Shown here: one piece after another, positions 39,927 through 47,887 of the stretch
How the letters are laid out: every line of letters begins with the position of its first letter
Position numbering within the stretch: the first letter of the stretch is position 1
Assembly (NCBI GenBank): GCA_012520995.1
Contig: JAAYNI010000067.1
Coordinates: 124,001-188,000, forward strand
DNA: 64,000 bases
Direction of reading: 5' to 3'
Origin: Candidatus Rifleibacteriota bacterium
GTDB taxonomy: Bacteria > Muiribacteriota > Ozemobacteria > Ozemobacterales > Ozemobacteraceae
The notes under the pieces: generated by a model
Databases searched by the model: none
The model's input: the letters and a program-made list of their open reading frames with translations, nothing else
Told to the model about the DNA's origin: nothing
Position numbers and translations under genes: made by a program

Positions 39927-41138
39927 ATGGCCGAATTCAGAAAATATCTGACTGCCGAAGAAATCAGCGAAGGAAGGCTGACTTGGACTAAGGATGATGA
40001 CGCTGTTATTTCTGAAATTTTTCCCCAAGCCTTACTTTTTAGCATGAAAATAGACGATGAAATTCTGACAGGTTTGTCTGTGGACAGAGAGAAACGTTCT
40101 CTTTTTGTGGGTGAAGTCATAAAGAATTTTGCGCCTGGTTCAGAAATACTTCTTATATCTCCGAAAACAGAAAATGCACCTGTACAGTGCCATATTATGG
40201 TTCCGCAAGAACAAATGATTATACAAAAGCGCTTGTCTTTGCAAGAATATAATGGCCGATATCTAAAATGGTTTGCCCGTGAAGACAATTTATACGCGAG
40301 ACTCTTTCTATACAAGGCTAACTACAATATAGAAATTTTTGGAAAGCAAATAAAAGGCAGGGCGCCTGATTTTGAAAAACGTAAATTATTTATAGGCAAT
40401 CTTATCACAGTCTTTTCTCCAGGTGATGACTTGCTCATAAGATGGGCTACTGCGGAAGATTCTGAAATTCCCGTTTTAAAAATCGAACATATAAGCAAAG
40501 CTGAGCAAAAAGTAGACGGAAACGCTCAAATGAGAGCTATGGTTTCCCGTATTCTTTCTTCTGCTCCGATTTCTGGCTATGACAAAGCGGAGTTGCACAC
40601 TCTTATACTTATGTTGGATGAAAACAAAAAGCTTTGGGAGAAAAACACCTTGCTTCAGGAAGAAAATCAATCTCTGAAAGAACACCTTAAGCTTTTGGAG
40701 TCTGTTTGCGAACAATTTTCATCTAATAGCATGTTTCAATATAGACGCGACTTTGAACAGTTTGTTTTAAATAGGCCTGGACAGATAGAAAAAGGCTTGA
40801 AAGTTGTTCTGCGCGATCTTGTTATTGAACTTCCCACAGGACGACAAAAAACTCTAGATGCTCTTTGTATTGATCGTCTCGGTGTGTACACCGCTTGCCA
40901 ATTCATTTATAAAAGCGACATGCAAGAAATAGATGAAAACATTGCATTAATTCAATATTTGCATGATAATAAGCAAGCTTTGAAAAAATTTTTGCCTGAT
41001 CCGGAATTGGAAATAGCGGATGTCAGAGGCTTGATAATTGCAGATTCTGAAAATGATGATTTGCTGGAAAAGTCTGTACAGTCCGGAATAAAGCTTGCAG
41101 TAGTAAAAACAGGCTCACTAATAGAAACTTGGGAGTAA
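39927..41138 (+). CDS. Duplicated-domain protein with degenerate NucS-like nuclease domain
   Basis: The 403 residues contain an internal duplication: 7-78 and 102-172 align at an offset of 95 (DREKRSLFVGEVI at 53, DFEKRKLFIGNLI at 148, both ending in FxPGxxLLI). A coiled coil follows (about 222-262). The last part (272-380) resembles the RecB-like nuclease domain of NucS/DUF91 proteins: DFEQFVLNRPGQIEKGL, then TLDALCIDRLGVYTACQFI. The catalytic ExK strand reads QFI, with Gln325 in place of the acid, so nuclease activity is unlikely. GGAG precedes the ATG. The nuclease link is inferred from pattern. Confidence 0.6.
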   Translation: MAEFRKYLTAEEISEGRLTWTKDDDAVISEIFPQALLFSMKIDDEILTGLSVDREKRSLFVGEVIKNFAPGSEILLISPKTENAPVQCHIMVPQEQMIIQKRLSLQEYNGRYLKWFAREDNLYARLFLYKANYNIEIFGKQIKGRAPDFEKRKLFIGNLITVFSPGDDLLIRWATAEDSEIPVLKIEHISKAEQKVDGNAQMRAMVSRILSSAPISGYDKAELHTLILMLDENKKLWEKNTLLQEENQSLKEHLKLLESVCEQFSSNSMFQYRRDFEQFVLNRPGQIEKGLKVVLRDLVIELPTGRQKTLDALCIDRLGVYTACQFIYKSDMQEIDENIALIQYLHDNKQALKKFLPDPELEIADVRGLIIADSENDDLLEKSVQSGIKLAVVKTGSLIETWE

Positions 41139-41144
41139 AGCTCT

Positions 41145-43250
41145 ATGCCCAACAAAAAGTTTGAATGGCTCAATGAATACAGAAAAGAACAGCTTCGCCG
41201 CTCTACGCGAAATCCAGGATTGGCGGCAGCTTTATCAGCAATTTTCATGGGATTGGGGCATATATATGCTGGACATATAGACAAAGGCATTTTACTCGTG
41301 GGTACAAATGCCGTTATGATAATTGTTACGGCCAGCACTTATATGAAAGGTGCTTTGTATGTGGTTTTGAGCGGTGCGATTGGCAATAAGCTTTTTTTTG
41401 CTATTTATTATTTTCTACTTACTGCATACTTGATGCTTTGGAGTTACAGCGTAAAAGATGCTTACCATCTTGCACTGTTTAGCAGCTTCCGTGACTGGTT
41501 CGAGCTTGAACGTGTTCTGCTTCAACATATAGGTGTTCCTTCAGATCAGCTTCTCATTGGCATGAGTGCTCCTGAAAGAAATATGAAGCTTATTGAGCAC
41601 GTAACTGCTGATGGGAAAGTTATCGATGAGGATGGATCAATTGATGTTGAATCTGCTCCTTCGGCTAAGCTGGTTGCAGATTTTATCAAAACTGATCCGG
41701 GAGCTCTTATTGATGACGCTGCTTCTTCCTCTTCATCATGGAAGACCTATGCGGTTATAGTTACTGTTATGTTGGTTTTGGGCGTATTTATTGTTGGAAA
41801 CTATGGCAGAATTGAAGATGCTGTTACAGGTATTGAACCCAGTATATCTATGGATATGGCTATGAGTTCGTCAGAGCTTCCGACTTCCGATGCCTTGCTG
41901 AAGCAAGAGCAGGAAATTATCATGCCGCCTTCTTCTAACTCTTCCGCCTCTAGCCATCTTGTTCAGGAAATCCACAATGAGACTCTTTATAATGAACATT
42001 TAGCTTTAAATGAAACTTCTTCTCCGACAGCATTGTCTTCAGATTTGGCTGAAAAACAATTTGATCGCGAAGGTTTCCTGAAGGCCGCAGCTTTGGCTCA
42101 AGCTGGTGATAATGTTGATGTAGAGGAAATATTAGCGAAATATAAAAATATTCCTGTGATTCCGACACCAGCCTATAGGACAGAATCAGTCTCTGAAGAA
42201 AGTGTTTTCACTTCAAAAAAAGATGCTTTTTCACCCCTTCAGAGAAATATTATTGTTCACCAAGAAGACGTGCCTGTCAGCATGCCTCAAGAAAACCTGT
42301 TTGCAGATGCAACAATTGCAGCAGAAAAACCTGAGATTTTCATAGAGCCTGTAAAGACTGCTCCTGAAGCGAACAAGGTTATATTCGTTCAGGGTAAACA
42401 GGAACCGCGATTAATAGAAAAAGAATCTCCTGAATATGCCTATGCAACAGTTTCCGAAGAAATTCTTGTTCCATCTTCTTCCGTATCCCAGAAATCTTTG
42501 GAAGTTTCCGTTGCTGCTCCCGTATCTGCTAATCTCTCGCCTACATCCGACTTATCTCAGTTTTCAGAAAACTCTTTGCCTGCATCTACAACTCAAAAAC
42601 AACTAGCTGGAGATGACTTTGTTGAAGGTAATGTGCTCTATGTCGCTTTGGAACCAGCAGAAGATTTCGGAGAGGATTCTAAGTTCCAGACAGTTTCTGC
42701 TGATGAACTTGAATTCCAGGAAGCGCAACAGCAAGAACAGACATCTCCTTCTCCCGAAGAGCTATTGGCTCGACAGAAATATTTAGAAACTCAACGAATC
42801 TTGGAAGAAAGACGTGAAAAAGGCAGAAATTATTTCTATGCTGGAGACTGGGAGTTGGCTTTGCAAGAGTATCTATTTCTTCTTGAACACCAGAAGGATT
42901 ATGAAACCTACGAAATGATAGGCCTGCTTTTCGACAGACTGAAGGTTTATGATGCCTCATATGAAGCCTATAAGACAGCTTACGCCTTAGATTCTTCTTC
43001 GCCCCATTTGCTTATAAGATTAGCTAAGTTGGCTGAACAGTCCGGAAACTATATCGAAGGTGAAAAGTTCCTTGCTTTGGCTATTGAGGAGCGCCCTAAC
43101 AGAGTCGACCTCAAAATTTCCTATGCAAGATGTCTTGCACATAATGGCAAGCCTTCTGCGGCAATAGATTTCTTGAAAAGGCTGTATGATCAGTCATCCT
43201 CATATGCTGTCAAAAAAGCAATCGAAACTGAACTGAGAGCTATTATGTGA
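41145..43250 (+). CDS. Membrane-anchored TPR protein with TM2-like N-terminus
   Basis: The 701 residues start with a cytoplasmic basic segment and NPGLAAALSAIFMGLGHIYAGHIDKGILL (split across 23-51), the GLGxxYxGxxxKGI pattern of TM2-type membrane proteins, with three or four helices to about 105. A further helix lies at about 203-221. Residues 225-540 are a long Ser/Pro/Glu-rich disordered linker. The C-terminus (545-700) holds about four TPR units (ARQKYLETQRILEE ... YAGDWELALQEYLF ... YEAYKTAYALD). It is probably an envelope scaffold. It ends 8 bases before the DegS-like kinase gene. Confidence 0.75.
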   Translation: MPNKKFEWLNEYRKEQLRRSTRNPGLAAALSAIFMGLGHIYAGHIDKGILLVGTNAVMIIVTASTYMKGALYVVLSGAIGNKLFFAIYYFLLTAYLMLWSYSVKDAYHLALFSSFRDWFELERVLLQHIGVPSDQLLIGMSAPERNMKLIEHVTADGKVIDEDGSIDVESAPSAKLVADFIKTDPGALIDDAASSSSSWKTYAVIVTVMLVLGVFIVGNYGRIEDAVTGIEPSISMDMAMSSSELPTSDALLKQEQEIIMPPSSNSSASSHLVQEIHNETLYNEHLALNETSSPTALSSDLAEKQFDREGFLKAAALAQAGDNVDVEEILAKYKNIPVIPTPAYRTESVSEESVFTSKKDAFSPLQRNIIVHQEDVPVSMPQENLFADATIAAEKPEIFIEPVKTAPEANKVIFVQGKQEPRLIEKESPEYAYATVSEEILVPSSSVSQKSLEVSVAAPVSANLSPTSDLSQFSENSLPASTTQKQLAGDDFVEGNVLYVALEPAEDFGEDSKFQTVSADELEFQEAQQQEQTSPSPEELLARQKYLETQRILEERREKGRNYFYAGDWELALQEYLFLLEHQKDYETYEMIGLLFDRLKVYDASYEAYKTAYALDSSSPHLLIRLAKLAEQSGNYIEGEKFLALAIEERPNRVDLKISYARCLAHNGKPSAAIDFLKRLYDQSSSYAVKKAIETELRAIM

Positions 43251-43258
43251 GATAATCT

Positions 43259-44314
43259 GTGAGTGATATAAAGCAAATACTGAAAAAAACTCCTCAATCT
43301 ACGCTTGATGCTATTCTTCAAGAGTTTGAAGTTTTTCACAATTCAATAGTTAAACTCCGCGAAGAAATTATCACATTAGTGTCCAACTTGGATATAAGAG
43401 ATGCAGTTTCAGAGGCAACTGATGAGCTTGAAGCTGTTATGAACAATTCTATAGCTCTCGCTCCTGATGCAGTTGAAAGAGCTAACGCGGCGATATCAAA
43501 AATCAAAAAACTTTGCCGTGTTATAGATTCTACAGATCCTTCGGAAATATATAATATTATTGAGCGTTTGACATCCCAAGCCAAATATATAGAGGCAAGA
43601 ATTTCAAACTTGATGAAACTCTCACTTGAAATGGGTGATATAACGAGTCCCGCACAATCCATTATAATAGCTCAAGAACAAGAAAGAAAGCGTATTTCCC
43701 GTGAGATTCATGATGGCCCTGCCCAAATATTTGCGAGTCTTATTATGAGTATAGATTTTTGCCTTTCTATGAGAGGTGTCACCAAGGAAGTTGCGGAAGA
43801 GCTTAACTTGGTTAAAAAGTCTTTGAACAAGAATCTCAACGAAATAAGGCGTCTAATATTTGACTTGCGGCCTATGTCGCTGGACGATTTGGGTATTATT
43901 CCAACCTTAGAACGTTATATTTCTCACTTCAAGGCAAAGACAAAGGCTTCTGTTTATTTTGATGTCAAGGGGAACAGGGTATCTTTTGAATCTATAGACA
44001 CAGAGCTTGCGATTTTCAGGGTTATTCAAGAGGCTCTCAACAATGCTTTTTATCACGGCGAACCCGATAAAATATGTATTGCTCTTATGTACAAGCCTGA
44101 GGCTAACCTTTTTGAAGCTACTATTTCAGATGACGGTAAAGGTTTCAATCCTGATGCTATGGTAGCTAATTATGCCAGCAAACAAAAGTTAGGTCTTCTT
44201 TCTATGCAGGAACGCATAGCCCTTAATGGAGGGCATCTCAAAATAGATTCTGCTCCAGGCAAGGGAACAGTTGTTTACTTTACTTTGCCTTTTATAAGGA
44301 GAAGCAATGTCTGA
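43259..44314 (+). CDS. DegS-like cytoplasmic sensor histidine kinase
   Basis: The 351 residues have no membrane segment. The N-terminal 130 are helical (coiled-coil sensor, as in Bacillus DegS). HisKA_3 has ERKRISREIHDGPAQ with His151, and HATPase_c contains VIQEALNNAFYHG, DDGKGF and LGLLSMQERI. Kinases of this type normally pair with NarL/DegU-type regulators, yet the only adjacent regulator is NtrC-type. The start is GTG 43259. The end overlaps the next kinase gene by 8 bases. Confidence 0.9.
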   Translation: MSDIKQILKKTPQSTLDAILQEFEVFHNSIVKLREEIITLVSNLDIRDAVSEATDELEAVMNNSIALAPDAVERANAAISKIKKLCRVIDSTDPSEIYNIIERLTSQAKYIEARISNLMKLSLEMGDITSPAQSIIIAQEQERKRISREIHDGPAQIFASLIMSIDFCLSMRGVTKEVAEELNLVKKSLNKNLNEIRRLIFDLRPMSLDDLGIIPTLERYISHFKAKTKASVYFDVKGNRVSFESIDTELAIFRVIQEALNNAFYHGEPDKICIALMYKPEANLFEATISDDGKGFNPDAMVANYASKQKLGLLSMQERIALNGGHLKIDSAPGKGTVVYFTLPFIRRSNV

Positions 44315-45695
44315 GTTGTCATTCAAGTGGCGAATTATTGTATTGTTTGCCATTTTTATAGTGATAACTAACTCTATCTTTGTTTTTGCAAGAATAAACT
44401 TGGAAAAAAATGCTTACATAGCAGAGCAAATTGAGCTGGCTTATTCCTTGGGCAAAATAATGCAAAAACCTGCTTTAACGCTTTTTCAAACTAATGACAG
44501 TCGTCCATTAGATGAAATAGTCACTGGCAGGATCGGCAAGATAGCTTCTCTCTATGTAACTGTTTATGACATAAACTGGTGGCGTATTTGGGGGGATTCT
44601 CCCCGCGTTCCTCATGAGGGCTTTCCAAAAATTGACAAGCTTCGCGGTGAAGAGTTGCGAGCTACTTCAGGGGATACTCTTTACGAGATAGTTATGCCTG
44701 TAAAAGATGGAGAAAAGGTTCTGGGGGCTTTAAGCGTGGGAGTTCCAAACTATGAAAACAAGGCTATAAACAAAAAGGTAGCTGAGTTTTCTTTGCTTTA
44801 TGTTTCCAGTGTTGTTATTTCTCTTATGGTAATTTACGTGGCTTCTTTGTCTTTTATTAATCCTGTGGAAAAGCTTCTGGCTGCTTTTGAGGCTTTCAGT
44901 GCAGGTGAATATTCCGTCAGGGTGGATATTAAAGAAGATGGCTATTTTGGCGAGTTGGCAGCTTCATTCAACAATATGGCAAATAAGCTCCAAAGAGCTT
45001 TTCAACGTGAAGAAAGAGCTATAGAAAGTGAAAAGTGGGCTACAGTTGGCAAATTAGCTGCTTCAATAGCTCATGAGATTCGCAATCCTTTGGTTTCTAT
45101 TCGCGGCTTGGTAGAGATAATAGGAGAAAGCGTAAGCGGAGATTTGAAAAACCATTCTCGGATAGTTATTCAGGAGGTGGATCGTCTTAATGGCGTGGTG
45201 AGCGGTCTTTTGAGCTTAGCTAGGCCTGAGAGGGCTAGTCTCAGAGATTGTGATATGAAGATTTTGGTATCAGAGTTGGTTTCTTTAATGCAGCATCAAG
45301 CTAAAAGCAAAAAGATAGAATTCTCAGTTGAGCTTCCTGAAGAATCTTGTATTGCAATGGCTGACGCGGAAAAAATAAAACAGGCCTTTATGAACCTTCT
45401 TTTAAATGCTTTTCAAGCAGCAGGTTCAAATGGAAGGGTTGATGTTCTTCTAACCTGCAGTCAGGAATCATGCGAGTTTAAGGTAAGCAATAGCGGCAAG
45501 CCTATACCTCCTGCAGTTCAAGAGCGCATGTTTACTGCTTTTTACACCACAAAGGCAAATGGAACCGGTCTAGGTTTGGCTATCACCAAGCAGATTATTG
45601 ACCTTCACAACGGACGAATAGATTTTGTTTCTAATGATGATTTTACAACTTTTATTGTTATACTGAATATGAAAAATGAAAATACAAAAATCTGA
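44307..45695 (+). CDS. Membrane histidine kinase, NtrB-like
   Basis: The 462 residues: transmembrane helix about 9-27, extracytoplasmic sensor (28-160), helix about 163-187, HAMP (188-240, AFSAGEYSVRVD), HisKA with His256 in SIAHEIRNPLVSIRGL, and HATPase_c with LLLNAFQAAG and GLGLAIT. This arrangement is typical of kinases that pair with NtrC-type regulators, one of which follows immediately and overlaps by 20 bases. It is the likely cognate kinase of 45676. Confidence 0.92.
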   Translation: MSELSFKWRIIVLFAIFIVITNSIFVFARINLEKNAYIAEQIELAYSLGKIMQKPALTLFQTNDSRPLDEIVTGRIGKIASLYVTVYDINWWRIWGDSPRVPHEGFPKIDKLRGEELRATSGDTLYEIVMPVKDGEKVLGALSVGVPNYENKAINKKVAEFSLLYVSSVVISLMVIYVASLSFINPVEKLLAAFEAFSAGEYSVRVDIKEDGYFGELAASFNNMANKLQRAFQREERAIESEKWATVGKLAASIAHEIRNPLVSIRGLVEIIGESVSGDLKNHSRIVIQEVDRLNGVVSGLLSLARPERASLRDCDMKILVSELVSLMQHQAKSKKIEFSVELPEESCIAMADAEKIKQAFMNLLLNAFQAAGSNGRVDVLLTCSQESCEFKVSNSGKPIPPAVQERMFTAFYTTKANGTGLGLAITKQIIDLHNGRIDFVSNDDFTTFIVILNMKNENTKI

Positions 45696-47082
45696 AAAAT
45701 TTAATATTTTAACTGTAGACGATGAAGATTCTGTTCTGTACACTTTGAATGCTGTGCTGAAGATGGACGGATACTTTATAGAAGGCGCCAAGTCGGGTGA
45801 AGAAGCTTATAAGCTTTTTAAAACTAACACCTATGATTTGGTGATAACCGATCTCACTATGCAGGGTATGAGCGGCTTGGAGTTGCTTGAACTTATACTA
45901 AAAGATGATCCTCAAGCATTAGTTATAATAATCACAGCTTATGGATCCGAAAGCATAGCGGTTGAAGCTATGAAAAAGGGAGCATATGATTATTTGCCAA
46001 AACCTTTTTCCAATGATGATCTGCGTCTTACTGTCAAGAGAGCTTTGGAGAAAAAGCAGCTGGAAAGGGAAAATAAGGCTCTGAGAGAAAAGTTAGGCCG
46101 TGGCACAGGCCAAAAGACCATGACTGGCAGCTCGGAAAAAATGCTGGAAATTTACGACATGATTGGCAAAGTGGCTCCTAATGATGTCACTGTGCTTATA
46201 ACAGGTGAGTCAGGCACAGGGAAAGAACTTGTTGCAAAAGCTTTGCATGAAGGAAGCTCTCGCAAAGACATGCCGTTTGTTAAAGTAAATTGTGCTGCTT
46301 TGCCAGAAAATTTAATAGAAAGCGAACTTTTTGGCTATGAAAAGGGTGCCTTCACAGGAGCTATGGCACGTAAAGAAGGTAAGTTTAAAGTAGCCGACAA
46401 GGGTACAATATTTTTAGATGAAATCGCAGAGATGAACATGCAGACTCAAACAAAGCTTTTGAGGGTTCTTCAGGAGCGCGAATTTGAGAGAGTCGGCGGA
46501 AATACTTTGATTAAAGTGGATACTAGAGTTATAGCGGCGACTAACAGGAATTTGCCAGAGGCGATCTTGGCAGGAGAGTTCAGAGAAGACCTTTATTACA
46601 GGCTCAATATAATAAATATCCAGTTGCCTCCTTTAAGAGAGAGAGCAGCAGATATCCCAGCCTTGGTAGAAACATTTGTTAAAAGATTTTCTGAAAAATT
46701 CGAAAAAAAGCCTATGGAATTTAAAAAGTCTACGATAGAGGCTTTGATGAGGCATGATTGGCCTGGAAACGTCAGAGAATTGGAGAATCTGATAGAAAAA
46801 GTTGTGGTCTTGGATGATGAAGAAATATGTATTAAAGACTTGGAGCACAATCGGCTTCATCGAAACAATGTTGCTGAAACGAATCGTTACAACATTGAAA
46901 TGGAGTATAAAGACGCTAAGTCTGAACTTTTATCCGATTTTGATTATGAGTATTTTAAAAACTTGATGGAGAAGTCAGACGGCAATATATCGGAAGCTGC
47001 GAGGATGGCTGGTATGCATCGGCGCAATTTGTACACTAAATTGAAGGAGTTGGGCTTATCCAGAGAAGATTTTTCTGGTTGA
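45676..47082 (+). CDS. Sigma-54-dependent response regulator, NtrC family
   Basis: The 468 residues: receiver (1-125, phospho-acceptor Asp59), AAA+ domain with Walker A GESGTGKE (177-184), the sigma-54 contact loop GAFTGA (224-229), FLDEIAEM and REDLYYRLN, then a Fis-type HTH (NISEAARMAGMHRRNLYTKLKELGL). All parts needed to activate sigma-54 promoters are intact. No -24/-12 promoter was recognised in this window, so its targets are unknown. Its stop is separated by one base from the stop of the convergent kinase gene. Confidence 0.95.
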   Translation: MKIQKSEKFNILTVDDEDSVLYTLNAVLKMDGYFIEGAKSGEEAYKLFKTNTYDLVITDLTMQGMSGLELLELILKDDPQALVIIITAYGSESIAVEAMKKGAYDYLPKPFSNDDLRLTVKRALEKKQLERENKALREKLGRGTGQKTMTGSSEKMLEIYDMIGKVAPNDVTVLITGESGTGKELVAKALHEGSSRKDMPFVKVNCAALPENLIESELFGYEKGAFTGAMARKEGKFKVADKGTIFLDEIAEMNMQTQTKLLRVLQEREFERVGGNTLIKVDTRVIAATNRNLPEAILAGEFREDLYYRLNIINIQLPPLRERAADIPALVETFVKRFSEKFEKKPMEFKKSTIEALMRHDWPGNVRELENLIEKVVVLDDEEICIKDLEHNRLHRNNVAETNRYNIEMEYKDAKSELLSDFDYEYFKNLMEKSDGNISEAARMAGMHRRNLYTKLKELGLSREDFSG

Positions 47083-47083
47083 T

Positions 47084-47887
47084 TTATTCTGCTTTTTCAA
47101 GTTCAAAACTGAATTTGCTGCCTTTTCCTTGCTCTGATTCTATTTCAAGAGTCGTGTTATGCAGTTTGAGTATCTCGGAAGAAACAGCCAACCCTATTCC
47201 GAGACCAGGTTGTTTATGCTCTTCTCCTTGATAAAAGGCTTTTGTAATAAATTTTAAATGCTTTTGTTCTATTCCTTTTCCTTGATCTTTAACTGAAACT
47301 TTTACTTGGCCTGATTCGGTTTTCTCTGCTGATAATTCAATCTGAGAACCATCAGCAGAAAACTTGATGGCATTGTCTAGCAGATTGGAAAGAACTAAAT
47401 TTATAAGAGCGTAGTCGTAGTTAGCTTTTGGAAGGTTCTCTTCAATTTTTTTTACTAAAATAATTTGGCGTTTATTGAGTATAGGCTCAAAAGCATTGGC
47501 TATTGCTATGATGACAGGTCTGATAGCTTGTTTTTCAATAGTCGGCTTTATTTTTCCGGCTTCGAGTCTGAAATAATTTAATATTGAATTTATTATTCCA
47601 TCTAATTTTGAAACGTTATCTAGAGTTATTTTTAAGGATTTTTTTTGTTGGTCTGTTAAAGCGCCTGTTTTTCCAGAGAGCATAAGTTCCAAATAGCCTG
47701 AAATAACAGCTAAAGGTGTCTTGAGCTCATGAGAAAGGAAGGTCAGGGTTCTGGATTTATGCTTGTCTATTTCGGTTAGCTCATCATGCTCTTTTTTATT
47801 CTCTATGTATTTGTAGAGAAAATAGAGGCTGATAAGCATTATCAGCAGAGTCAGATAGTATAAGACAAGGTGATCTCTGGCTGTCAT
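47084..47887 (-). CDS. Histidine kinase with one membrane helix
   Basis: The 267 residues comprise one transmembrane helix (about 8-26), a short linker, HisKA with His53 in TFLSHELKTPLAV, and HATPase_c with LSNLLDNAIKFS, KDQGKGI and GIGLAVS. There is hardly any sensor domain, so the signal may come from a partner, possibly the membrane protein encoded upstream with which it overlaps by one base (TGATG). No response regulator follows it on the minus strand. Confidence 0.9.
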   Translation of the reverse strand: MTARDHLVLYYLTLLIMLISLYFLYKYIENKKEHDELTEIDKHKSRTLTFLSHELKTPLAVISGYLELMLSGKTGALTDQQKKSLKITLDNVSKLDGIINSILNYFRLEAGKIKPTIEKQAIRPVIIAIANAFEPILNKRQIILVKKIEENLPKANYDYALINLVLSNLLDNAIKFSADGSQIELSAEKTESGQVKVSVKDQGKGIEQKHLKFITKAFYQGEEHKQPGLGIGLAVSSEILKLHNTTLEIESEQGKGSKFSFELEKAE

